Of a stretch of DNA of 64,000 bases, positions 49,023-60,393 are shown in pieces. This DNA is from Eupeodes corollae. Taxonomy: Eukaryota > Arthropoda > Insecta > Diptera > Syrphidae. The first letter of the stretch is position 1. Each line of letters opens with the position of its first letter. The stretch covers positions 35,599,946-35,663,945 of the forward strand of contig NC_079148.1 of NCBI RefSeq assembly GCF_945859685.1, written 5' to 3'. Under the pieces are notes generated by a model. The model was not told the DNA's origin. It did not search any database and saw only the letters and a program-made list of their open reading frames with translations. The position numbers were made by a program, and so were the translations under genes.

Positions 49023-50100
49023 TGACAAGAAATACTTCTTTTCTAAGTTTTAGAATACTTAAATGTGTATAGTAATTATGTAACTGAAAACTTTCAAAAT
49101 ACATTCATCCAATTTTAGGCAGTAATCATCAATAATACACTGAAAAGTTGCTTCTATATAACCTTTCGAAAAATAAATTAATTTGTAACGTAAATGAATT
49201 AAGAACTTCCCTATTTTGAGACCTTAGATAGACCTTAGATAGACCTTTTACTCACGTTTTTGGTATACAACAGATCTCGACTCCTCTTCTGACATTTATG
49301 TACGATTACTTGTTGTGATAAATTTTTGCTTCAATGATTTGGAATTTCTGAATCAAAATATGAAATTCAAAATATAAAACAAGGATGATGGAAAAATATG
49401 AAATTTTTAGCGGTAAATTTATTGACCAAAATCTTAGTTCATTAATCTGAACAATATTTTGCATGTTGTATCGAATTGTTTTTTGTATGATTTGTTGGCC
49501 AATTCGGTGCCGTTAAAGAAGGCCAAGCGAAATACAAATTTTAAAACTTCAGTAGTTGATCATATTGCACTTTGATAAAGTGAAATGAGGCCAAATTATT
49601 TTGAGAAATAAGACCAACTTATTTTTTTAGGTGAGGTATGAAGGGGGGGGGGGTATATGCTGGAACCTAATTTGGCTTTAATTTACTTTGTTTGAGTGAA
49701 ACAGGACCAACTGTAGGAAATTAGCTTTAAGACACTTTAAAACGTGAAATAAGGCCAATTCTTGAAATTTGGCCTCATATAAGTTGGCATTACTTGGCCA
49801 TTACGAAACAAAAACGAAATACGCAGCTCCATATTCTCATTGTTAGACCTTATATTTCAAGTGGCCTCAAAAATAAAGTCGATAGGTTTTTAATGACAAC
49901 ATTTTGATAGCCGATTGTAATCTCTCCTCTTAAAAAACTGAGAACTACGACTGCAAAGTGATCCCCTTTTTTGTTATTAATTTTAAGAATTTTAATGAGT
50001 CTTAAAGTTTTTCTTTAGTATTTAAAAAAAATTACAGCTTCTGTCGTGATATTTGCCTTCTTTTTGTAAAACCTTGTATATAAAGAAATAAGCGTTATCT
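49023..50100. other. AT-rich, no feature recognised
   Basis: Contains a run of 11 G at 49643-49653 and repeated phrases with AAATGAGGCCAA/AAATAAGGCCAA (49590-49790), perhaps a decayed local repeat. Confidence 0.5.
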
Positions 50101-50256
50101 GTTGGTGTGATGGTTAGTGCATAATACTGTCATGAAAAGTACTTTGCATATGAACTGTAAGTCCCTTCCATCCCTGCAATTATTCGCACACAGGAATGGT
50201 TGAAAACTGTAAGTCACTAGGCCCTCTTCCTCTACGGACCTAATTTATTTTATTCC
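50101..50256 (+). mobile_element. tRNA-derived SINE
   Basis: The head GTTGGTGTGATGGTTAGTGC is an A-box-like segment. The B box is lost, replaced by diverged sequence with a probable internal deletion. The body follows: AACTGTAAGTCCCTTCCATC, TTCGCACACAGGAATGGTTG, AAAACTGTAAGTCACTAGGC and CCTCTTCCTCTACGGACC, ending in TAATTTATTTTATTC. The 'TGTTGCGYCACC' part of the shared 3' motif is deleted here, leaving CGGACC-TAATTT. Confidence 0.75.
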
Positions 50257-52462
50257 ATATAAATAAAAACGTAGACGTTATGTGCTCCCAACAAGACCTC
50301 GCAACAAACCGCAAATCGAGATGCCGCTAAAATTTGAACAACAGATACGATTCTCATCAAAACTGTATGGCTGTGTATGTGTAATATATACCCCTAATTT
50401 GAAAACCGAAAAATGAATGACCTTGCATATATTTTGTTATAATTTTGTTTCTGTTTTTGACACGATACCAACTAATTCATGTAATTATTAATAATTTAAA
50501 AATATCTACCTTCTAGGTATCCCTATTATTTCGAAAATAACCATGAGATATAAAATACTATTTTCATTCCCCAACTTTAACTCAACAATACAAAATGTAA
50601 AAACAAACTTTTCAATTTTTTTTTATTTTCGGCTTTCATGTTACCAAAATAATAAATTCTTCATAAAAAAAAAAACCAATAAACCCGAAAAACAAGAACA
50701 AAACCAAAAATACACCCTTTCGACTTTTTGTGTTTCACGCCTTCTTTATTGTTAAATTTTTGTTTTTCCAACATGTGGTAAGGATCTCACATTTTATTTT
50801 TAAGCCTTAAAAAAAAAACACAACCGCATTTGAAGTTGATATTACGTAGGTACTGCCGTAGTACTGGCCTACCTCTACCATCCTACAAATACTCCTGTTT
50901 TTGCTTTATTGGACATTTCGAGGACACAAACAAACAAATAATGTGAATTGCGGGAACACGTAACATTTTATTAACTTAATCAATTATTCTGAAATGTCAA
51001 CGAGCTCAAGGGAATCAGAGTTATAGCTTTAACACAATACCACACCGCACAGCCATCAGTTTACGCCCTTGACTGTGTTGTACGTATATTGAAAACAATA
51101 TTTTGAATTGGTTTTCTGTTCGTATTAATAGGAAAATTGAAAGCAAAATTAAAGGCTTGAATTGCTATATTTTAAAAAGAAAATTGGTTATTTATTTAAT
51201 AACATACCTACTCGAATAACTGATTTGTATTGCCCAGAATAGGCTTATACTACAAAACAGCCTTTGTGCATATTGATTGAAACTATTATTAATTTCATAT
51301 TTATGTAACATAATTTATATTTCATGAACAATATCATTTTTAAGAATTGGTAAATCAATTTAGGAATATAAAAATTGTCAAACAAATGTTATTTCATTTT
51401 CCCTAACCCGATTTTTGAGGCCGAGATCCTCTAAATTTTTGAGTTTGCTGATATTTCAATTTAAATTGTCTCTAATCAACTCTTGTTTCACTATACAGAT
51501 ACTCCTATATTTGTCTCCTATAAGTCCTGTGAGCGAAAGAACTAAAGTAAAACTACTATCACAAGCTTTTTATTTAACTTTGAAAAAAAACTTTTGAAAT
51601 TAAAACTCTCATTATCATGAACTTAACGAGTATACTCATTTATTTGTAAAACAGTAATTAGAAAGTATATACTCTACTGTCAAGTAATTGAGAGTAAATA
51701 AATTATAATCTTATCAAGCACTATATATAATTACTTGTACTTTATTTACGTACCTAAACATAAAAACCAAATCCTTAAACAGGAGAAGCAACAAAACTCG
51801 GAACTTAACATTACATTACATCGCTTACTTTTCTTTTCACGCAAAAAGGATTAATTACTTAATTAAAACTAAAGGAAAAATAAAACTAAAATCCAGACAA
51901 ACTTTACGTTTACATTTTTATACTGTTTTTTTTTTTATTTCAAGTTAAGTTTATTTATTTTTCATTTTACTTTTTTTGGTAAGTTTTCACAAATTTTCTC
52001 TATGGGAATAGTTACAAAGCAAAGGTGTACTTATTTGAAAGTTTAGGTTGAATAGAGAAGCAATGATGAATTATATAGAAAAACTTATACGGAAGGTCCT
52101 TCGAAGTTCACATTATTATTTGGTTAAATAAGTTTTCAAAAAAACTCACAGATAAGCAGAAACCTAGGTAGTAATTATTTAAGTCAACATGAGGATTGAC
52201 CTATCTGAATCATGATTTGGAATGTTGTAACTTTGAAGTTACTTTTTTAAAGTTTTATCCTCTAAAGTCTAGAGTAGTCAGATTTTGATGTAATGAGATA
52301 AACTAGTTTAGAGTATAAAAAAAAGTAATTTTAATTTATAAAATTGCTCAAACATAAAAATAGTTTTTTAAGGAAAGTTAAGGTTGTTTATTAAGTGACA
52401 AAAATGAAGATATGATCGCCTACTTGTCATCCAGATGAGATCAGCTGAAGGGAAAATACTGA
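50257..52462. other. AT-rich, no feature recognised
   Basis: No coding motif or repeat match seen on either strand. Confidence 0.55.
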
Positions 52463-53160
52463 AATGAAATGTCCATAGATGTCGGAATTTCCTATGTAAC
52501 AAGGATCATCGTATTAAAAGTCATCAAGGTGGAGTCTTCGTTTTTGTTACATGGCAGGACATGAATATAGAAATTAAGATACTGTGTCCTGTTCTTCTTC
52601 ATCCATGCAGCTTCTGCAAAAATTGTTGACAGGTGCTCCAAGCAGTGTCCTGTAAGCACTTCTATAACAGAACCGAATCGAAATGAGTTGCTTGGATCAA
52701 AAATTAATTAAGTTAACCCACAAGTTGTTGTATTGGACCACCATCTTTGTTTTGCTTTCTTTACGGTGTCATGCTTTAGTATAAGTTTACAAAAAGCTAG
52801 AGGTATACCGATGAAGATTTGTTGCCATCAAAGGTTAAGTTGTTCCATTTCTCTATGATCCGGTACCCAAATAAGGTGAATTTTAATCTCTTCAAGAGAT
52901 GATTGGCAGTTTCGGACAGAGTCCAATTATTTTATGGCAGCTTAATTTTCTGAAAAAATGCGTACATTTGTGATTTCATCATATTTTTTCCGAGCCAAAA
53001 AAAATTCTTTCTTTCATAGCCAGAGTTCTGCCTTTAACAAGCTAGAGTGATTGGGAAAACGAAATAAGAGAAATAGCTTTAGTTCTTTGGAGTACACGCC
53101 TTCACCAAACCCATCATCGGTTTTGATTCATCTGTGTAAAAAATAGTTTTACATTTATCA
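52463..53160 (-). pseudogene. Decayed LOA-type LINE, RNase H to C-terminus (copy C5)
   Basis: CATCCATGCAGCTTCTGCAA (52601) equals the CRSCMDE knuckle region of copy C2 (CGTCCATACAGCTTCTGCAA, 60563). GGTACCCAAATAAGGTGAAT matches C2's GGCCCGACACCCAGCAAAGG region around WVPGHRD. AGAGATGATTGGCAGTT, AGAGTGATTGGGAAAACG and GAGTACACGCCTTCACCAAA match further RNase H positions of C2. 52463-52530 matches, on the opposite strand, the C-terminus of the 60.0 kb copy. Many indels; the RT is absent. Confidence 0.75.
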
Positions 53161-53673
53161 ATCAAATTATACTCTTTCTAAGGTTCTAAATGGCTTTCAA
53201 ATTCGACTTCAAAGTCAATTTGCTACATCAGGCTTATAACCTTAAGAATCTCGAAAAAAACCTTATGTATTAGGGTTTTTGAAGCTATGTAAGTTCATGA
53301 AGTGTTTTTGTTCAATAGAATTCGTAAAGATTTTCCAAATCTACAAACTACAATATTTTGTTAAAAAATGTTTAGTATCATATCAATTTTTCAAAAATTC
53401 TTTATTTGTAGTAAGCCATCATCTACACCAAATAAACCTTACAAGAATGCTAAAGCATTTATGTTTAAAAGGTTCTAAGGAGAAAAACGACAAACTCCTA
53501 GTTAAAACGTTAGAACGTCAAGTTTTTGGAATATATTAAAAAAAAAATTAAAATACTACATAAAAGGGGGAATCATAGTTTGGATTTGGTATCAGCAGTT
53601 AAATTAACTTTAAAACGAATCATTCAAAAATTTTAAAGAATTACATTTAAGGTTTTTTTTACAAAATTTCCAA
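53161..53673. other. AT-rich, possible old repeat
   Basis: 53285-53345 (AAGTTCATGAAGTGTTTTTG and on) is similar to 57010-57070 (AGGTTCATGACGTATTTTTT), suggesting an old dispersed repeat with unknown ends. Confidence 0.45.
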
Positions 53674-53774
53674 TAGAATATGAATGCCTTGAAAGCGTTG
53701 CGGAAATTATTCGTTAACGGAAAATCTATCAGTACATTGTGTTTTTAATATTATTTTTGTTAAAAAAAAAAAAA
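53674..53774 (+). repeat. ~100-bp A-tailed repeat, left copy
   Basis: AATATGAATGCCTTGAAAGC, then GTTAACGGAAAATCTATCAG, TACATTGTGTT and TATTATTTTTGTTAAAAAAA. It recurs at 55442-55551 at about 80% identity, and both copies end in an A run. The two bracket the SINE-head and LINE F composite. Confidence 0.8.
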
Positions 53775-53815
53775 CTAGTAGTACCCGTGGCATGATGGTC
53801 AGTGCGTTGGCCTCG
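53775..53815 (+). mobile_element. SINE tRNA-like head, truncated
   Basis: TAGTAGTACCCGTGGCATGA then TGGTCAGTGCGTTGG is the A-box part of the SINE head seen on the minus strand at 10.5 kb. After GGCCTCG the sequence leaves the SINE and passes into LINE F coding, with no B box or body. Confidence 0.65.
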
Positions 53816-55415
53816 TTTCACCAACGCCCTAGCGAGAGAACTTCGTACTAGTGACATAGCCCCACCAAACAACAGAAACCTGACAAATACAGAAATTGAC
53901 CAACACTTACAACAGATGGACGAAACAATAAAACGAACGATGGAATGGACAATTCCAAAGTACAAAGAACGGGACCAAATGGACGCTTACAGAAAATTGA
54001 CGCACTACGTAGGCACAAGAGTGGCTTACTGACAAGACTCAAAAACTTGTACAGACGACTTACAGACCTACACGACGTGGAAGTTAGGACACTGAAGTCG
54101 TCAATAAAAAATGTCAATCTGTTGATTAAGGAGAACTACATGTTATCAACTAACAAGTGCTGGGACCTAAAGATCCGGTCAGTTAAGTCGAGTGACCCTA
54201 GTATGTTCCCCAAGATATTCAGGAAAAACACGATAGTGACCTTCCGTGTCTTAAACTCCAAATAACTGAAGTCAATAGAGACGTACAAATGACAGCGCAA
54301 ATAGAGGAAGCCATCTTTGATGATGACTTTTACATAATTGAAGATCCGAAGGAAAAAGGGGAGGCGGTGGGAGCTGCTTTCCAGCAAGTGTACAAGGTGA
54401 ATGTTAGCACTCGCCCCAACCACGACCTGGAAAACAGAGCCCTACTTAATCACTTTTACCTCCGTAATGATATCACACATTGGCGATCAGAGGACAGCGG
54501 TTTCATGCGGTTCAATGACTACTCCTTGGCAAATGCCATAATTGCCGAGCAAACGGGACCAAGTCCCTTGTTAGTGACGAAGGTTGAGCTTCATCTCATC
54601 TTCAATTCAATAAAAAATAAAAAGTCAGCAGGTGTCGATGGTATATCCAACGTTGTACTAAGACATTTACCGACGGAAGCAATTGACATTTACACCACAC
54701 TCTTCAATAATGCACTGAATAATGCATATTATCCGCATATTGGAAGACCGCTGTGGTTCATCCTCTCCCGGAAAAGGGAAAGGACAACTCCAACCCGTCA
54801 AATCTTCGGTCGATAAGTCTTCTGCCGAGCATCAGCAAAGTTTTCGAAAAAATCATTAATAGGGCTCTGACTAAGTGGGCTGCGGACAACAAAATAATTC
54901 CGGATAAACAGTTCGGGTTTCTCGTTTCTGACATCCAATGGAATAAATCAAAACAACAATGCACAGGTGCTGTTCTGGTTGATTTGGATAAGGCCTTTGA
55001 CACCGCATGGTTAGAGGGTCTTTACCTAAAACTGCGCAGGCTTGGCATTAGCAAGCCAATGTTGTATATACTGTATGATATGCTTAACGGTAGAAAGTTT
55101 GTTGTCAAAAGTGACACTGTAACTTCTACCACAACATTCTCAATTAGAAATGGTATTCAGCAGGAAGCGGTGAATTCGCCGATTCTCTTCAGCATTTACA
55201 CCAGCGATCTGATAGGTAGTCTTACAAAGGCAATTGCGTACGCCGACGATCTAATTGCGTACTGAACGACCCGAAAGGTTGAGGTTATTAGAATTCTCTT
55301 CCAGCGTGATTTTGATAAGATTCATCAATATTGCGACGACTGGAAATTGAAAATAAATGTCCAGAAGTCGTAGACAATTCTGTTCCAGACTCCGTTGGCT
55401 AGGGCCACGAGGGAT
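53816..55415 (+). pseudogene. Jockey-like LINE family F (linker and RT, 3' truncated)
   Basis: From the 5' side: linker (53802-54265, LTRLKNLYRRLTDLHDVEVR and MFPKIFRKNTIVTFRVLNSK), fingers (54289-54816, FNSIKNKKSAGVDGISNVVL), then after a frameshift SNLRSISLLPSISKVFEKII, LVDLDKAFDTAWLEGLYLKL (motif A), IQQEAVNSPILFSIYTSDLI (motif B, with QEA where QGS is usual) and IAYADDLIAY (motif C) followed by a stop at 55263. The following KVEVIRILFQRDFDKIHQYC continues after the stop. Coding ends at about 55415 (LARATRDT) mid-domain, so unlike a normal LINE insertion this copy lost its 3' end. Confidence 0.87.
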
Positions 55416-55441
55416 ACGTGTAATAAATCATAACTTCAGAT

Positions 55442-55551
55442 AAAATATGAATGCGTTGATAACGTTGCGGAAAAGTATTTGTTAACAGAAGATCTATCAG
55501 TACATTGTGTTAAAAATATGTTTTTCATATTATTTTTGTTAAAAAAAAACT
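55442..55551 (+). repeat. ~100-bp A-tailed repeat, right copy
   Basis: AAATATGAATGCGTTGATAA, GTTAACAGAAGATCTATCAG, TACATTGTGTT and TATTATTTTTGTTAAAAAAA, the partner of 53674-53774. Confidence 0.8.
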
Positions 55552-55787
55552 TCACGAATTAATAATTTTAGTTCGATATGGATACCTTGTCAGTTTCCCG
55601 TATCTCCAGAAACCAGAACAAAGAGGAATACTATATTATTGGTAAGCAGTTCTTACAAATAATTATGAGTTCCTGTAAAAACTTAAAAACAAAATAACTG
55701 TTTAGATGGGGTACCCTTCTAGAGCAATACACACATATATTTTAATTTTTTTTTGGAGAATCCAAGTAAAGAAACAAAAGGATTAGA

Positions 55788-56945
55788 GCTGCTTGCAAGC
55801 TCTACGAGCAGAAGAGAGAAAGGAACACCGGCTTCTTAGATGGACAAAAAGAGAGCATGAGAACCGTGCGATCGAGGAGATATGGAAAGAAAGCAGGCAA
55901 TGACTTGGTAGAGAGCATGCACCAACTCATCTTTAAAATATGGTCGGAAGAAAGCATGCCCGATGAGTGGAATCTCAGCATAGTGTGCCCGATACATAAG
56001 AAAGGAGACCTTCTAAACTGCGCCAACTACAGAGGCATCAGTCTCCTCCACATTGCATATACGATCCTCTCTGCCGTATTATGTGAACGTCTGAAGCTGT
56101 TCGTCAACAACCTTATCAGTATGGCTTCAGACCAGGAAAGTCCACTATCGACCAAATATTCACACTACGGCAGATGTCAGCGGTGTGTTTTTGAGCATTG
56201 CGACGAAAAATGGTGAAGATGGGTTAAGTGGCCAATGACGCCAAGACCAAGTTTATGTCGTCACCAAAAAAGGACATTATACTTAGACATCTTCCCCAAA
56301 ACGTAACCATGGAGAGTTATAACTTTGACGTAGTTAGGGACTTTGTCTACATAGGTACCACTATAACACAGACAACGACACCAGCGCTGAAATCAAACGA
56401 AGAATAACTCTTGCTTCTTTGGATTAAGAAGACAATTGAGAAGTAAAGTAATCACTCGAAAATCTAAAATCACCATCTATAAGACACTCATCATCTCGGT
56501 TCTCATTTATGGCGCCGAGGCCTGGACCCTGTCAAAGAAAGATGAGAGCGTCGTAGGATGCTTCAAGAGAAAAATTCTTCGGGTGATTTTTGGTCCCGTA
56601 TGCATAGATGGAGAATGGAGGAGAAGATATAACGACAAACTGTACGGGTGGTACAGCGACACTGACCTAGTTACCAGAATTAAAGTCCAACGGCTTAGAT
56701 GGCTAGGTCATGTAGAGCGAATGGACATCAATGCTCCAGCCCGGAAGGTCTTCGAATCCAATCCGGAGGGACGGCGCAGTAGAGGAAGACCGTGACTCAG
56801 GTGGCGCACCCAGGTGGGAGAGGACCTCAACCAACTTGGCGTGTGAAACTGGAGACAGCTAGCTAGGGACCGAGCTGACTGGAGACGCTTGTTGGTTGAG
56901 GGCCAGGTTCTCCAGGGACTGTAGCGCCACCTTAAGTAAGTAAGT
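55788..56945 (+). mobile_element. RTE-like LINE copy 3 with 3' tail; RT core deleted
   Basis: Starts in the linker (TACGAGCAGAAGAGAGAAAG), jumps at about 55890 to the fingers (frame 55857-56216: LVESMHQLIFKIWSEESMPD and CPIHKKGDLLNCANYRGISL), then at about 56180 jumps past the RT palm, so YADD is missing. The C-terminus follows (frame 56436-56795: LIYGAEAWTLSKKDESVVGC, KILRVIFGPVCIDGEWRRRY, VQRLRWLGHVERMDINAPAR and RRSRGRP). The 3' end reads GGACTGTAGCGCCACCT (56916-56932), then TAAGTAAGTAAGTA. The two internal deletions differ from those in copies A and C. Confidence 0.9.
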
Positions 56946-56947
56946 AT
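56933..56947 (+). repeat. (TAAG)n 3' tail of RTE-like copy 3
   Basis: TAAGTAAGTAAGTA closes the element. The 30.1 kb copy ends in the same unit on the minus strand. Short tandem-repeat tails rather than poly(A) are typical of RTE-type LINEs. Confidence 0.82.
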
Positions 56948-59900
56948 GTTAAGAAAACAATTTTAAGAAAGAAACCTTATACATACTAAGCTTTTCTGAG
57001 ACTTTGTAGGTTCATGACGTATTTTTTTATCAACAAAATTTGTAATGATTTTATAAACCTAGAATCTGCTTATCTATGCTAAAACGGTTCTTAACAGAAA
57101 AACTCAAAACGGTATAAAAACTGGGTTTTGTCACTACTTTGAGCTACAGCAGACTTATATCTAGTTGTTCTTAAGCGACATAAATGCTTTCATTTCTTTA
57201 AATGGTTAACTTCTAACAAGAATTAAAAGTCTAATTATTCTTCCGAACTGGGACTGCATGTTCACAATGTTAAAGTCATTTAAATTTGTATTAATTGTCT
57301 AGAGTTTGCTTGTCAAAGTTAAAATATAAATATGTTGCTCAATAGGCTTGATATTCAAAATGAAACCTGTTATTGTTAAACTTGTGCTTATCTCTTTTTT
57401 AAATAATACGTTTTCGATGTTGTTACACTAAATTCTTAGGCCGTGAGTACAAAGTGGCCTAACTAACGAAGTTGAGTATGTACAAAAATTGAATTTATTT
57501 ATTTTTAAGAATTTCGGCTTCTAACCATAGCTTAAGCTCTTTTTCTATTTATTCACAAAAAACTTAAAAACGTTACAGTAATAGAGACTTATTTACAAAA
57601 TAGTCCACTTTTGGGGTAGCATATAGTTATTTCATCGATCTCAAATTCTAAGTCATACCATTTATTTACTATTTGCTCACAGCTGACAACAAGCCAATGA
57701 GTGAAACGCTGTTAAAAGTAATTGAAAATATGAATTCTAAACTTAATCCACAAAAATTACAATTGCTTGCTCTGATTTTGTCAAACTGCAACGGATTTCT
57801 GGACTCACTTTCTTCTTTTGTAGCCGTGACCGTATAATCTATACAGTTTTGGCAAAAAGGGACTAATGATTTTTATCAATTCTTTTACATTTCTCTAACG
57901 GGCTATCTGACTTTAGTTATGACGGTTTTTGGAGAGATGATGAATGCACAATAAAAACCCTATTATTTTTTAAACTTATAACAAAAAACAAATCAATTCT
58001 ATATTTCTTTGTGTTGAAACTACAAATATTTTGAAAGTAACCTATTTCTTATTTAAGCTTTACTCATGTAATTCTTTTCGTAAATGAAAACACAATATCT
58101 TTCCTTTAATTATTCAAACTATTTAAATAACACATCAATAATAAGTTCATCAAATACATATTGGTCACTTTTACTGAAACTGACGATTTAATCCAAGCAT
58201 TCTTCCGATTTCGCCAAGACAGACACAATTAAGGGAATTTTCGTTTGTGAAAACTGCTTCGCATCAACAATTCTTTTCTATTTCCTATCAATTTCTTTTT
58301 GTTGTTAACGACTTTTTCTTTCTTCCTCCAGAATTCTTAGTTGTTTGATGTTAGAGTTGGACATTTTTACGACATCAAAAGAACAATTCGTTGTCTCCAG
58401 CCAGAAATCTTTTGCAAACGATTAATATTAATATGCTTTCATCAGGAAATCTTATAATTATATCAGTCACTATTTATTCATAATCATCACAATTCGAAGC
58501 GAATAACTGCTATGAATTGTTTTCCATATCATTAACTTCGAACTTTATCATCGTCATTATCATTATCATCGTCAACAGCAGTGGATAGAAATTGTCTTTA
58601 TTCTTTTGCGCAACACTATACTTTATTTTTTGGTTTTATATCATAACAATATCATTCCACATCGCTTAAGTAACTTAATAGCCAAAATATCCACATCACA
58701 TCGCATATCTCATCTCATAGCATCGCATCACATCGCACCACATCAGATTGGATCTCGGATTGTCCATCGTATTAAACAGAAAAACCACATTGAAATCAGC
58801 TATTATTCTGGAATTACCACACACTAAATTGAATGCTAATCGACAGAGACAATAGAAAGTCATTTAAAATGAATTCTGGTGTGGAGATATCGGTACATTG
58901 GACTTTTCTGAAACTATTAAGCTTTTGTCCTTTCGAAAAATGTACGTAGTTTGGATGAGTGTGTTTGATAATTCAAAAGAATTTATTTTACCAAAAAGAG
59001 ACACAGCAATATAAGTTAATTTTTTAACACTTTTGTATCCTGTGCTGATGATGTCTAGATGTACAGATTTTTATGTTTTGCTCATATACACAAAGTACTC
59101 AAAAATCAAAAATGGTTTACTTACAGTATCATTGTATCATACTTACCTATAATCTTCGCTGCTTCCCGATTTCAAAGAGAAAAAAAAAAATACTTCTATA
59201 ATCACATAGCCTTTAAAAGTACTTTTAGATTTCTATAACCATTTACTTAATGTTCAATAACATTGAGGTGTTTTGAAAAGAAAAAAATTGATAATTCAAT
59301 ACGAAAAATCCATTTCCAATCGTTGGTTTTTGGAGCCGAGATTCCTATTTTCTACCATTATCCTTGATACAGATTTAAAGAAAAAAAGAAATAATGTTCC
59401 ATCACTAATGGCAATGGTTGATGGTTGGCTGATGTGTGTCTATGTAATCCTTAGCCACAGTCAAATTACTAACGTATTAGCATTACTACCTTATTGCATA
59501 TCTTATGACAGGGTTGCCAATAGGAGACTTAAACTGTCATTTGCATATTTTCTAACTTCAATCTCAATTTGTTTATCGGACAGAAAAGCAATTGGCCTCA
59601 TAATAAGGTTTTTATAATTAGAATGTGTCAGCTTTGAATTTGTCACCTTTTGTTATTTGACAAGTTAAAATAACAGTTTACAGCTCATTAAAATCACAGG
59701 TCGTAAAACTTTAAAAAGACTTCGTGAAGCACCTCCTAGAATGGACTTTACCGATTCGAAAATGAGACTGGTACAACCTTTACGGTTTGTAGATTGAGCA
59801 ACCGGGCTAAAATTAACGATTTTTATGTGTAAAATTGACATTGATGTGGTGGACTGTGTTATTTGTATGATGTGATCACAATTGGTTTCCGACATATTTT

Positions 59901-59994
59901 AATAAAAGATTCGTTACATAAAGACTGAACAACTTGTAAAATAGAAGAAGAGACGTGTTTTTTTGAGCCAGCTTGACCTTGTGTGGGTGTAATT
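56948..59994. other. Non-coding, with old repeat traces and a CATCRCAT tract
   Basis: 57010-57070 resembles 53285-53345; 57354-57368 is TTCAAAATGAAACCT. 58555-58575 and 58675-58745 are CATCACATCGCA/CATTATCAT-type tracts. 59665-59895 (minus) is a 76-codon frame of ordinary composition that I cannot assign. Confidence 0.5.
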
Positions 59995-60175
59995 TATAGT
60001 TCTTACCACCTTTGAGACTCTTACTACAATGATCCTAGTTATTTAAGAAATTCCGACATCTATTGTCTCAAGAGTTCTATGGCTAACTAGTTCAACAAGT
60101 AAATTAGACCTGAAGATCCATGAGGTATCAGGAAGGATAAACTATTGGTCTAAGTGTGTTGGTTTTCCCGTAACT
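59995..60175 (+). pseudogene. LOA-type LINE 3' end (copy C4)
   Basis: CTTACCACCTTTGAGACTCT to ATTCCGACATCTATTG matches, in reverse complement, the C-terminal coding of copy C5 (52463-52530). It is followed by the LOA 3' UTR signature GATCCATGAGGTATCA and TCTAAGTGTGTTGG. No TAACC tail is left. It lies just outside copy C2 and in the opposite orientation. Confidence 0.62.
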
Positions 60176-60281
60176 ATCCTTACTTAGAATTATGTTTCTT
60201 TTAATAACGATTCTCGCTCTAAAGCTTATATAAATTCAAGATAACTGAAAATAACCTCTATAAGCTTTCCAAACTTATATT

Positions 60282-60289
60282 TATTTTAG
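60282..60289. repeat. 8-bp TSD of LOA copy C2, left (TATTTTAG)
   Basis: Matches 62597-62604. The boundary is blurred because TTAG also fits the TTAGG tail. Confidence 0.6.
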
Positions 60290-60303
60290 GTTAGGTTAGG
60301 TTA
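60290..60303 (-). repeat. (TAACC)n tail of LOA copy C2
   Basis: Plus strand GTTAGGTTAGGTTA, about three units, at the 3' boundary of the element. Confidence 0.8.
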
Positions 60304-60393
60304 TAGTGGCTGTCCAAGATGGAAACGGACACACTTAGGCCAGTTTAATGGCCCATTGTGATACCACATGAATCTTGAGGCTTGCTCCTAAGC

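Noticed and set aside
50101..50175. Possible second tRNA gene
   Set aside because: Only an A-box-like segment is present. The stems do not fold and the downstream sequence is the SINE body.
54289..54423. Minus-strand frame overlapping LINE F (54136-54423)
   Set aside because: Shadow of the plus-strand LINE F coding region.
59665..59895. 76-codon minus-strand frame starting with ATG
   Set aside because: No recognised domain, promoter or repeat relation; not enough to call a gene.
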